The notes under the pieces are model-generated. The model saw nothing but the letters and a program-made list of their open reading frames with translations. It was not told the DNA's origin and made no database searches. DNA of 64,000 bases from Dromaius novaehollandiae (taxonomy: Eukaryota > Chordata > Aves > Casuariiformes > Dromaiidae), in assembly GCF_036370855.1 (NCBI RefSeq), contig NC_088098.1:35777981-35841980 (forward strand), read 5' to 3'. Numbering within the stretch: the stretch's first letter is position 1; every line of letters starts with the position of its first letter. Below are positions 29,133 through 42,400 of the stretch, one piece after another. A program made the position numbers and the translations under genes.

Positions 29133-31539
29133 TGAAACTTAGTGTTCTCATTCCAGATGTTATAACATATATGGTTTGATTAGATATGTGCCAAGCTTTA
29201 ATTTAAAAGTCAGATCAACCAGCGCATGCAGAGTACTGAAATATAACTCTTGATATCAGCAGGCAAACTGGGGAAGTTGTAACTTGCCATGTGGTATGTA
29301 AAGAGAATTATCTGTTTAAATCTCTTCCTTTAAAGTACTCTATTAGAAACTGTTTTCTGCAGTACTGCTGAATAAGGTTATATACATTTCTATAGCAACT
29401 CTATCTTATCCTCTATTACTATTTAATGAAGGCTTAAAAAAAGTTACAATTCAAGTTTTCTCTAATATGTTTTCCCTTTATGGTAAAAAACACAAAATCA
29501 AAAACTTTTTTCAGACGATTGTCTTATGGCCTTTAAACTTATGTTATGTAGTTTCATATTTTGTGTATGTACCTACAGCTTAGTTTGGTTGAACTGTTTC
29601 AAATTATTTCTACACAGTTTTAATATGCACTCGTTTTCTTGCGTTATTAAGGTTATAAAATGAGGTTGAGAAATTCCAGGTCATAAAACTTACTACAATT
29701 GTAGAAGGTAAATATTTAGTGTTTATTAGTTAAGCAGTAATTCTGGAAACAGACTTGACTGTTGCATAAACTTACAAGCAAGACTGTCCTTTTACAAAAG
29801 CAAATAAGATATTTCTAGTGTGAAACAGCAGCAAAAGTATTTTTAAACAGAAACACCTTGCAGGTTATAGCCGCTAGCCAGAAAACTTCCTTCTTGGAAA
29901 AAAAAAAAACATGTAAGCAATGAGTATTTTATTAAACATTTTAGCTTCCAGCTCTGCCTGTGGCATTTAAGCTGTGTGCACGGATGTTTTGATGGTTCCT
30001 TCCTTGCTGCATGTATCTACGGGTCTGTTGTCAGCAGTCCCAGGATCTATTAAATTTTTCAGTTTCAGGGAAGTTGACTGTGACCCTTACAATATAAAGC
30101 CATTTGCTTTTTCCTAACTGCAGGCATTTTTAGGTCTTGTGTACGTTCAGAAGCTTTCTTCTAGAAGAGGGCTAGAAGTGATTTATTACCCAGTATCACA
30201 GCTATGTCTAGAAAAGATAGTATTGCTAGATTGCGTGCACCTTTTGCATCCGGAACCTATCAAGTTACCGCTTTGCTTAGCATCAGAGTTGAAGTTAAAG
30301 CAAGATAAATGGGGGGATATTTGAAGTCTTACGTGGTATATTTATTCTGACTGGCATACTTCTTCAGTAGTGTCTTTTGGAGTTGTATTTCCTGTATCTT
30401 TTTAGAAAATTCCCTCCAGTCTTGAAAGCCATTCTATAGTAACAAGAGAAAAATAATGAGTTTCAAGTTGCGACTTCAGTTCTCCTCACCAAAATTTCTA
30501 CAAAAATTTTTCCTCTGCCAGTACTTAACTATGGCTTGCTTTCTCAGCAGGGGAATACTCAAAGATCAAAATGTCATAATCCTTTATTTAAAGCTTGAAT
30601 TTGGGGAAACCTAGATATTGCTTTAATAATAGACAGAACTTTGTATAATTGCTTTTTCTTGTCTGGAAAGGTCAATTTAGCATCTGTTTGTATCACCTTA
30701 CTACTAAGGACTGTGTGAGCAAATTGCTCTTGAAACAAGTGCAGATTTACTAGGAGAGGAGTGGTGAAGGGAGCTTTAGCACCTGTCATCAGACCACCCA
30801 GTACAGCGCACTTTTTCCATGATTTTTCTGGATGTGTAAGCATGTTGAAAGAGATTCTTCAGTAGATTGCGTGGTATCTTTAACTTTCACAGGTGAGAGA
30901 TGTGCATGTAAAAACTAAATCTCATGAGGTAACTTAGAACACGTGAAACTTGCCGATTTGGCAGCATATATATCCAGTGCACTGTTGACATTCACAACCT
31001 ACTGCCCGCACGTTCTGCAGGATGCCTACATTTTTGTCCAACTTCGAGTTTGAAGTGAGAGCCTTCTATGTGTGTTCTTGTATTGTGATACAGCTGTAGC
31101 TGCATTGGTGTTGCTTTGCTGTTTTGCTCTCCCACCCTTTCCCTCAAAAAAAAGAAACTGGTGCTGTCTGTCCTGTTCTTGTTGGTTTTTAAAGGATTTG
31201 AGTAGGCTTACTATTCAAATCGTAACTCATCTCTTAGGCTTTAGGAGGAGTAGAACTTAGCTCTATTGCTATATGATTAGACAAGTAAAAATGTTTTTTG
31301 TGAGTCAGTTTGCTTAGTCCAGTAGGACTAGCACGTTTCATTAGACTTTTTTTGTAACAGAAACTCACTTCTAGTGAACTAATGTTTTCTGCCAGAAGTA
31401 TTATAGAGTATTGAAAAACAGTAGGATTAGTCTAATCACTTGTTTAAGAAGAAAACCAGAAACCCAAAGCAACAACACAAAACTTGTTTTAATTTCTTAA
31501 CTTAGTAAGCTTTGAACCCCTGCAGCATGGTACTACTTT

Positions 31540-31601
31540 AAAAAAAAAAAAAAAAAAAAGGAAGAATAGTGGCTTCATAGAGTTAAGTTCATAGAGTTAA
31601 G
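31540..31601 (+). repeat. A20 tract plus 14-bp tandem duplication
   Basis: Twenty adenines at 31540-31559 are followed after 14 bases by two exact tandem copies of TTCATAGAGTTAAG (31574-31587 and 31588-31601). The A tract could be the tail of an old retroposed insertion, but no element body was recognised upstream. Confidence 0.8.
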
Positions 31602-32156
31602 ATTGCTTATTCATTTAGAGATCTCTATTTTCCAATAATCATAACAAATCCATCTATCTACCAGGCACCTCTCAGTTACTTTAGATTACTACTTAACTGA
31701 CAAATGGTTAAACTAAAGAGGAAATGTCCCATGTGTTTATGCATAAAGTATGGAGTGGTGTATATATATGTTTATGTTAGACTTTCCAGGGATGTAATTT
31801 CTAGCAGCTTCTCATTCTGTCAGCATCATGCACTGGTTCAAAGAGTGGGATTTTGTGGATGTTTTCCCCTGCAAAAAAAAAAAAAGAAACAATATATTAT
31901 AGATAACTGTTTTTAGTGATTCCCAATCAGAAAAATACTGTTATGGAATCTTGGTTTCACTTCAGAAGTTTGTATAATAAATCGATTGCTTTGCTAAGGC
32001 TGTAAGTAAGGAATTTTGCCTGCCTCCTTGTACAGTAGTAGAGAAGTTTGGAGAAATATACTGGTTGGAAGATGGAGCAGTGCTGAAGTAAACTTTGCTT
32101 GATAAGGCCATAAGAATTTGGCAAGAGACTAACAATAGCTTGTGTAGTGTTGGGGT

Positions 32157-32222
32157 TTTTTTTTTTTGGGGGGGGGGAGGGGGGGTGTTTGTGTGTGTTG
32201 GTTTTTGGGTTTTTTTTTGGTG
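32157..32222 (+). repeat. G/T-rich low-complexity block
   Basis: A T run is followed by G10, A and G7, then alternating GT and further T runs. The plus strand is almost devoid of A and C. The two G runs could seed a quadruplex in the nascent RAP1B transcript. Confidence 0.8.
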
Positions 32223-34577
32223 AAGCCTCCCAGAAGCCCTTTAGCTATAGATTACTAACTTTTCCTAATTCACATCTGCGTGCTTGTTGCCAAACAATTA
32301 TATTAAATACTCACGTTCTCACATTTCTTGTGCTGTCCAGGCCCTAAGTGAGGACACCTAAGTCAGGTGAAGAAAAGTAACTGCAGGTCACTGTTACCAG
32401 TAGTTGCAGGTTTCTGCTGCAGTAGAATTACTTATCTGTACTGTTATCTTTGTCACTTTCTCCAGTGTAAAATACTTGAATTCTGCTTCAGTTGACTGAG
32501 GATATTTGTCCTAATAGCTGCTGCTGTTTTACAAAATTAAGGCATGCTATCTCACTACCCTGTAGCAAATCCTGCTTTGTTTTGTGATTAACATTATTTA
32601 TTATGTGAATAGGTAATGGTAAGTGAATTCAACATGTAAAATATGTATTGCAGACCTTTGCTGATACCTTAACCCCTTTCCTGTTCTGTTGCTGAATTTT
32701 GCAAGCAGCTAAATTACTGATAGGTGAGATCTTTATTCAGCAGACAGGAATTTAATTTTATAGTTATCTTGTGCTGCAAGAAAAGTAGTGAGGGATCTTG
32801 TGGGGTTTTTTTGTTTTTGTTTTTTTACAAGCTGCCTTGTAAAATCTTTTTCTTAATTTTGGGCAATGAGTATGAGTAAGTTTGACAGTTATTTCCTGAA
32901 GGAAGGAGATGAAACCAGTGCTGCTTAAAAAATAATAATAATAAAAAAATCTATTATCCATTCTGGAGGCGCAGAAGGAGTCATGAACGCAGTATTTACA
33001 GTATTGCTGGTTTCTTGCTGCCCATGTGAATTCCTCTGACAGCAGCATGTGTGGTTCACTGTATGCAACGTAAACATTCAGAATGCACTTTGAATTTCCC
33101 TCCACTTCATATGGAGTGGTTTTTTCAATGCTGTTGAAGGTTGCGGGGTGGGGAGGGAAATAGTCTTGCTCAAAACTGTTTGATATCCTCCTGCTGTAAG
33201 TACTTCAGAAATGCAAGGATATCTCCTCCCTTGCCCAGCCCAGCCCTCCCCACCCTGTGTTTGTCCTTGAAGTAGGTTATCCATTGCAGTAGGATCCATT
33301 CCTGTACTTTTGACCTATGAAAGACATATGTCTATGATTACTTTAGAGGCAGAATGAATACAACTGTACTGTATGAGCATGAATGGAAGAAGTTAGTAAT
33401 TCCTTCTCATAAATTTTTCCTTTGTTTATGGAAAAACAGTGATTTAGTTAGACAACTTGGCCTTATTCTTTCAGTGACATTCACTTAACATTTCATAACA
33501 TGTAAGTTTTAAACTACCAACTGGAACTCTAAATAGTGCTGTTAAGTTTGGTAGTATAAACTGGCTGAGTGGCAAACTATTGAATGTTAACCAGTGGGTA
33601 ATGCTGGGCCATGTTCATGCTGTCTCCGCAAACTGAACAGTAATTGTGTAATCTGGAGGGTAAATAACTTGTGTTGTGATAGAATACTAGTGTGACGCAA
33701 AACGGTCTCTATTGTAAGCCTTTCAGGTAAAGGTGTTCTTTCAGTAATAGAATACAAAGTCTTTCAGTAATACAAATTCAGAATATTTAAGTCTGTGTGG
33801 GTTTTTTGTTTTTGACTGAAAACTCCAACAGAAGATAGAATAATCTATAATCTGTGTTTTGCACTCTTGCCTGTAGGAAAACTTTAGGTGACTATATGGT
33901 GATTCAGTAAGCAATAAACATCATAAATGGCTACTTTCCAGTCAGACTAACAAGTGTCACATGCTTGAACTACAGAAACTGATTTTTTTTTTTTCTGCAG
34001 TACATGCCCAGATTAGAGCAAACCACATTTAATAGCATGGACAAATTTCATGGGCAGTGGAGTTCATACAATGGCTTGGGCACAAAGTAAAAAGAAGAAG
34101 GGAGGCATGCATTATAATCAGAATATGACTGTAGACAATATGACATCTACTTAGTTTTCTTACATTTTCATATATCTATCCTTCTAAAATCAGGATTTGA
34201 GATAAACAGGAGAGAACACCCAGGTAGGATATGTAGGCCAACTGGCTCAGGTTGTAACTAATTACAAGTACCTCCTTGGTATGTTTGCCAGCTTCAATAG
34301 GCAAGCTGTTTTGTAACACTTTGGTAAATCTTTTTGCAGTGGATCCTGACTTCCAGAATAATCAAGCTCTGATACAACTCAGTGTTGAGTTTACAGTTCT
34401 GTAAGACATTCATTTTCAAATCAGAGTGACTGTATTTATTTTCTGGTGTTCCTCAGGGTTGTGGGGGGAAATGTTTGAGAATTCAGATTGGATTTCAGGT
34501 GTCTAACTTTGTCTCTTCCCAGAATTGTAATGATTCCTTTGCTGGTATTAGCTCATGTGTGAACTGTTTGTTTTTAG

Positions 34578-36440
<1,863 letters not shown>

Positions 36441-36527
36441 ATCTTTTATGACCTTGTGCGGCAAATTAACAGAAAAACTCCGGTGCCTGGAAAAGCACGC
36501 AAAAAGTCATCATGTCAGCTACTTTAA
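36441..36527 (+). CDS. RAP1B: RAP1B coding exon 6 (residues 157-184 and stop)
   Basis: Encodes the C-terminal helix ([12 protein letters not shown]) and the hypervariable membrane-targeting tail ending [11 protein letters not shown], then TAA. Cys181 of the CQLL box is geranylgeranylated (Leu in the last position), with the Lys/Arg-rich patch aiding membrane binding. Ser179/Ser180 form the known protein kinase A site that reduces membrane association. The SSCQLL ending identifies RAP1B rather than RAP1A. Total length is 184 residues, exactly the family norm. Confidence 0.97.
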   Translation: MFYDLVRQINRKTPVPGKARKKSSCQLL

Positions 36528-36556
36528 TACATAGCTGTACTGTAGCTCTGAGCCAG
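36528..36556 (+). other. RAP1B: RAP1B 3' UTR, first part
   Basis: Twenty-nine UTR bases lie between the stop codon and a donor CAG followed by GTAAAC. The short distance from stop to junction, below about 50 nt, should spare the transcript from nonsense-mediated decay. It contains an 8-mer miR-101 seed match, GTACTGTA, at 36537-36544. Confidence 0.8.
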
Positions 36557-38212
36557 GTAAACCCTTTAAATTTTTCAGGATTTTCTGTTATATGGTTATT
36601 TAAAAATCCTTAGTTATGGTAGCTGCTAATGCAGAACTGCATTGAAAATTCATGGTTGACATTGACTTAGAAATGTGTATGATCTTGATTTTTGCCATTC
36701 CAAAGTCAGAACTACAAAATATGTGCCAAGTATACTGTTCACATTGGTATTGAAATTTCATTCAGCCCTAAGGTGTTTGCAAAGCTCAGATGAACAATAC
36801 TTGTTCTGATACTTCTAAATTTCAGCTTTGGGAAACACTGTTTTCTTTTTAAAGGCTGGTAAAATATACTGCAATAGCTCAATCATTGGGAATGCAGACT
36901 GTAAAATATTGTAGTTTGCATGCTAAAATGTCACTTCCTTCTTTGAACTCCTGCACATATTTGCATTGGATCATAGGAATTTAAGCTTGCTTTCTTTGGA
37001 CTATATGGATATTTTATAGACTCAATTGCAATTAGTGTTTTTGGAAGATAATTGTGAAGTGATCATTGTAACACTCCAAATATTTGACCTGCAGCTATTG
37101 GTTACTAGATCAATTTCTTACATAGTGACAGTTGGCTAATGTTTTACCTGAGTAAATCCATGCTTTAAGTATACTGTCGAAGGTTCCAGCAAGCTCCAGC
37201 CTGCTCTTTAGCAAGTTTTTTCAGAAGCCAGTCAGCAGTGATGAATTTTGTCTCTGACTTTCTTGTTCTTAGGCAGGGTTCCCCCCTCCCACGCCACCAG
37301 CCTTAGGACAAGCAGAGGTGTGTCTGTCCCTCTGTCTGTCCCTCTGTCTGTCCCTCTGTCTGTCCCTCTGTCTGTCCCTCTGTCTGTCCCTCTGTCTGTC
37401 CCTCTGTCTGTCCCTCTGTCTGTCCCTCTGTCTGTCCCTCTGTCTGTCCCTCTCTCTTTTTGATTGACCCGACATAATACAAATATTACCTGTTCACCTT
37501 GATTACTTCAAGTTTGTTTTCAGCCATCAGTTATGCAAACGTCGTATGACCAGTAAATCTGTTGTGTATTGTAGCTGTTCAAGCAATAGAATTGTACTTG
37601 GTGGTTCAGTTCTTTATCAGTACTGTGATACTTTATTTTGTCATCTGCTTACTTGACATACTGGAGGATCCTGGTAGGAGATTTCACTGAGTTAATATTT
37701 GTGGTAATATTCAGGCTTGTGTTAAAATTCAGTTAATGCTATGTTTAGCTCTTTGATATCTTTATAAAGCTATTTTGAATGGATTCAAGTAACTCAAACT
37801 GAATAAAACTGAGAGGCTTCCAAAAGTATCAGCTGAGGTTCACAGAAATGATTGCATGCTCTTCTTTCTTTTTTAAACAGGGCATTCAATTTAGGAGCAT
37901 TGATTTCCACCACCACCCCCATTTTTTCCCCTCTACTATCTATCATGCTATAAGCGGAACTAGTCCCATCCATCAAATATCAGTTTTACAGTTCACTCTG
38001 GATTACCTTATGTATCTCAGTTCAGCTTACTTACTGAGATAATTTGTTATTTGTGTGTGTGGAATAGAAGTGATATTAGTGGAGAAGTGATAAGGTGGTT
38101 ATTTTCCAAGTCTGTTTTGTAACTGGCTAATCCTTACATTAAATAAAGAATTGAGCAGTGAAAATAGTGCTTAACTATTAGCTGACGCTAACACGTTGTT
38201 TTGTCATTACAG
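36557..38212 (+). other. RAP1B: RAP1B 3' UTR intron (intron 7)
   Basis: About 1.66 kb lying wholly downstream of the stop codon. The donor is GTAAAC at 36557 and the acceptor TTGTCATTACAG ends at 38212. It contains the 132-bp minisatellite at 37321-37452. The exon arrangement matches what I recall of mammalian RAP1B mRNAs, where the GAGCCAG segment joins TCTGAAGAA. Confidence 0.75.
37321..37452 (+). repeat. Minisatellite, 11 perfect copies of a 12-bp unit
   Basis: TGTCTGTCCCTC is repeated 11 times without a single mismatch, then decays into TCTCTC. The plus strand contains no adenine. Because the unit is a multiple of three, all frames stay open, producing artificial repetitive peptides on both strands. 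Perfect homogeneity suggests recent expansion or active homogenisation, so copy number is probably polymorphic. Confidence 0.97.
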
Positions 38213-38567
38213 GTCTGAAGAACTGTTGCCCAATTCAACAGTGCCAGCATTCCAACTTTATTAAACCTACCAACATCTTAAATGGACTTTCCTGTGGTGG
38301 TACCCTTTAAGAAACGGATGAAAGCTACTACATCAGTTTGCACATTCTAATCACTTTCCAGTGTCACGAGAGATTTTTACTTATAAATATTCTAAGTGTA
38401 TGCAACTGGTAAAACCAGAGCCTACATCCAGTATTACTGATAAGAGACATTGTTCATCCACCAATGTTGTACATGTATGAAAACTGTGTACTGTATACTT
38501 CAGCAATCCCCACTTTCTATTGGAGAGTACAATAATGTAAATCCTAAAAGCACCACTATTTTAGCAT

Positions 38568-38573
38568 AATAAA
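38568..38573 (+). terminator. RAP1B: Proximal poly(A) signal AATAAA
   Basis: A canonical hexamer about 355 bases into the last exon. Use would give a short 3' UTR lacking the miR-30 and miR-128/27 sites. Confidence 0.55.
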
Positions 38574-39414
38574 AGAAAGTCCAAAGAGCTCCTATATAGA
38601 CTACTCCAGATAACTTTGCTTCATCGGTATTTGTAGCTTATTGTAACTTTTTTAAAGAAATACAGGATCATCATCATCGTATTGTACAAAAGCGCTTTGA
38701 TTAACACAACAGCTATATAGTTTTTTAATTTTAGGAAAAACCTGTGGAGACAGTGATCTAGTCTTTAAGAGTCCTTTCAGTATAATGTCTGACTAAAGAC
38801 ATGGCCTTTAATATCTGTTGGGAAGGAAATGTCCAGACTTTTCAACCTTTTATTGTATGTTTCCTTTTCCTTGTTTACATAGGGAATAATGTTTATAGTT
38901 GTGTGTACAGTGGGGGTCTACAACAAGAAGTGTATATTTTAAAACGATTTTTTAATGATTTAACAATTTTTTGTAAATCATTTTTGGGCTTCTGCAGCTG
39001 TAGATTCTCACTGTGAATTCCCTTGCTTGCTCATGCATAAGTGTATTTGCAATACCAAATATACAGGTTTAGTACTTTTGCCTGTTAGTGATTGTTTTAC
39101 ATGTGTAACGTTTTGGTTGAGATGTTAAATGGTGGAAGAGTACTGTGGATGTGAATGTGGGAAGTAATTTTAATCATGTGTAATTGGTCACAGGGCCTAA
39201 GTTGCAGTAATTAACTTTTGCTGATTTATTTAACAATGCCTTGTTGCTTTGTATGCATTAACGTTTGGGTGTAAAGATTGTGTGTATATCCAACAGGGAG
39301 CCACAGTATTTAAATTGACCAACCTAATGTTACAACTGCTTTGAGGTGGCCAAATGTAAACTAAAAGCCTTAATTAAAGTGGTGCAATTTTGTATGACTT
39401 AGCATCAGTAGTTC

Positions 39415-39420
39415 AATAAA
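39415..39420 (+). terminator. RAP1B: Distal poly(A) signal AATAAA
   Basis: A canonical hexamer followed by GU-rich sequence within 60 bases. It is the likely main end of the RAP1B transcript. Confidence 0.7.
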
Positions 39421-39440
39421 TTTGGATTGCCATGCAAGGG

Positions 39441-42400
39441 CTTGCATTACAGTTATATACTACTTGAATGTTTTGTGTTTTAGTAGTGCTAGTAAATATT
39501 GATTTCAATGTCACTTGCACAGTACAGATTCATACATCTTAGGACCAAAAGGAACCATTATGACTTTGTCTCCTGACATACATGCCGTAGATATTTCTTC
39601 TAGTAGCATCCCATGTGCTAGGGTGGATGAACTTCTGACTGGATGAAACTCCATTTACAGTTTTGGACTTGGAATATTTGAAGTGTTAAATTTCTTTTGC
39701 AAGGGAGGAAAAAAGTCTTACAGGAAAATAAGTGTCTTCAAAGGTTAGACTTAGTGGCTGTTTCCAGAACTTGAGGATGTGTTGCCTGTGACTATTTTCC
39801 TTCTTTCCAGGAAGAAGTCATTGCTAAAACTTACATAGTGTAGCTAAAATATTCTCTTAGGATAAAACACTGTATATGGTTTTCTTCTGGATGGTTAAAG
39901 CCTGCTTGTTTGGTTTCAAGGAAATCTGCAGAAGAGCATTCTTGCAGTATTAAGTGTAGAATTTTGCAGGCTGTAGATATGTTAACACTGTTGGACTGTG
40001 AAGTGGAATACTTGGACTGTGGATGATCTGATCTTAGTTGCGCTGTTGAAAATTAATGTCACACCCAAATACTGTTTCTCTGGCACAGAATTATCAGAGC
40101 ATGCTCTAATCCATTCCTGCAAAATCAATCAGATTAGGCTGGCTCATACTAGTAAGCGCTGAGCTAGTTTACTTTGCCCAAAGTGAATTTAAGGAGCTCA
40201 GATGATCCTTCCTGCTGGTAGACTTGGCAATTTCTTCAGTGATCACAGTCATTTAATGGAGGTAATGCACTCCTTCACTGTGCAGAGTCAGAATTAAGGT
40301 TGATATCCCTTTCTGTTTATCATTAGAAATCAGACTATGCAGTTGATGATCCCCATAAATACCTGTTTTGGTATGCTCTGCATACTGATCGGTTACCAGA
40401 GTAGAGCATTCAGTGCTCTAGCCTGACCTGCTTCTTTTGCACTAGATCTCTTCCTCCTTGCCTACCCAATCAGTACCTTTCCTCCTTTGACTTCCAACCT
40501 CTGCTTATTCAGGTCTTTTAACACTTCTGTGTCCCAGTTGTCATTTTCTCTGTGTTCTTTTCAGTGTGTTTCTCTTCCAAGTAGCTGTGCAGATGGCAGG
40601 AGGTGGGAGGGAGAAGAAAAAGAATTCTTTGATAGCATGAGAGGGGGGTACTGGCTTGGTCTGTTTGTCCAGCCAAAGAGTATTAATTACAGGGAACATC
40701 AGCTTTGTCCTGGAAGCTTTACTGAGCTATTCTTTGGTTGTGCTGTGGAATAGTAAATCTATAATTTCTCAGCAATAGAGGTAGTAAGTTTTGAACAAGC
40801 CCCAGGAGAGTAAAATCCTCAAACTTTATCATCTCAAGATACTGCTAAAAAAGGGAAATACAGTTTTCTATCCCCCTCGTGCCCCCACCTCTCGGTGTAT
40901 TTAGAAGTAGGCCAGATTTGCAATATTAACAAATTGTAACCCAGGTAATACCTAAAATGCAGGATTTTTCTCCTATGAAAACTTAGACAGGCTTCAAGGA
41001 AGCAGTGTTCCACCAGTTAAAGGGAACATGTCTGACAAAATGATGCTGAGGAAGTGATGGACCTGAAGTGAGGAAAAACTCATGAAAGAATTTTCTTCAT
41101 TTCTGAGTAGTTATGGCATGAGGAGCTGCTTCCTCTGAGGAAGTGAACATCTAGTTCCTCACAGTAATTGGAACGATGTAAACAGTGACCACTTCCAGAA
41201 AAGAATCCTGTCTGCTGAAATTTTTGAACACATTTTAAAATGTCTTGAGTATAAGTGCTTTGTGTACAAAGCTTGAGAAGTTTACACTTGTGCTACTTCA
41301 AGAGAAAGAGAGCACTTTCCATATTGAAGCAAGAACAACTGAAGAATGCAGACAGACCGACTTATATTGAAATGAGTAAGGGGAGAAATGTTCTTTATTT
41401 GTAAACACACCTCCTCTTACAGAGATTAGTTTACTTTGGTCCTTCAAAAAGACATGGTTCTACTTACAAAGCTTTGGATGAAAACATGCATAATTCATAT
41501 TTTATCAGAAAACTAATGCAGTAATTTTCCAGACTCAGTACTATACTATATGTATTGCTGCTTACTGCTTGTAAAGTTAGTTTATGCTTACAGTGCACAC
41601 AAAGTTTGCGACTGTTTTACTTCCTAATCTGAAATTGGTATTTGTCAATAACTCCAATGTCTGAGCTTTCTGTGGAAAAAGTTATGTTTATGCCCTGACA
41701 TACAAAAGTATTATTTAAGTGAATTGCACTCTCTTCCTATTAGGACTTCTTCCTTTAAGTACAAATTTATTATCCCTTACACCCTTACATTGTTATTAAT
41801 ACCTTTCTTCATTCTCAAATTAGTCTGTAAAATGAATGTCTACTTGCTTATCTTAAAGCAATACTTGAGAATTGCAAGATGTTTTCAGATGCCCAAATGA
41901 ATGGCACTGTAAACTCAAACTACTACTGTTCTCTGCATAAGAGAACATAACTTGTGGAAAAGTACTGTAGAGTTAGATACTAAGTTTGTTTTATAACATG
42001 TACTGTGATATTGTGATGCTAGAAGGGGGAGGTGGGAGGAGAATACTGCTGAAGTTTTGATTAAAGCTGTGCATTTCTCTCCAGTCCTGGTGTAATTAGA
42101 ATTGCTGTTTCCTCATGGGTGAAGACTAGAGATGAGTTTTCTTCTTTTTAAAAAAGCTAAATGAATTGTGGATGAACCAAATGATGGGTTTTTCCAAAGC
42201 TTTCTAATCCTTGCCAGTTTGGTGGATAATTTGAGGAGGGGGAGAAATTCTGCCGCAATAGTGAACTATTTCTAGGTAGGCTTCGGTTTAAACTTAACAA
42301 GAGAAAGTTATTTCTAGACCCAAGTTGTCAAAAGTAGTAGTGCAGCTTTCTGTAACTCTTCTTAATTTTTGGATTGTAGTATGAAGATGCAGCTAAGCAT

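Larger units (their letters stand above)
38213..39440 (+). other. RAP1B: RAP1B last exon, 3' UTR
   Basis: About 1.23 kb of non-coding exon after the acceptor at 38212. Canonical AATAAA signals sit at 38568-38573 and 39415-39420. The distal one is followed by GU-rich sequence near 39465-39480, suggesting cleavage at about 39435-39445. An ATTAAA at 38260-38265 is probably too close to the acceptor to be used. Seed matches present are 8-mers for miR-19 (38337-38344), miR-101 (38488-38495), miR-30 (38872-38879) and overlapping miR-128 and miR-27 (39009-39017). The end position is inferred. Confidence 0.8.

Noticed and set aside
37248-37475. Repetitive VPLS-type and RDRQ-type peptides on opposite strands
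   Set aside because: They are translations of the 12-bp minisatellite, whose unit length divisible by three keeps every frame open.
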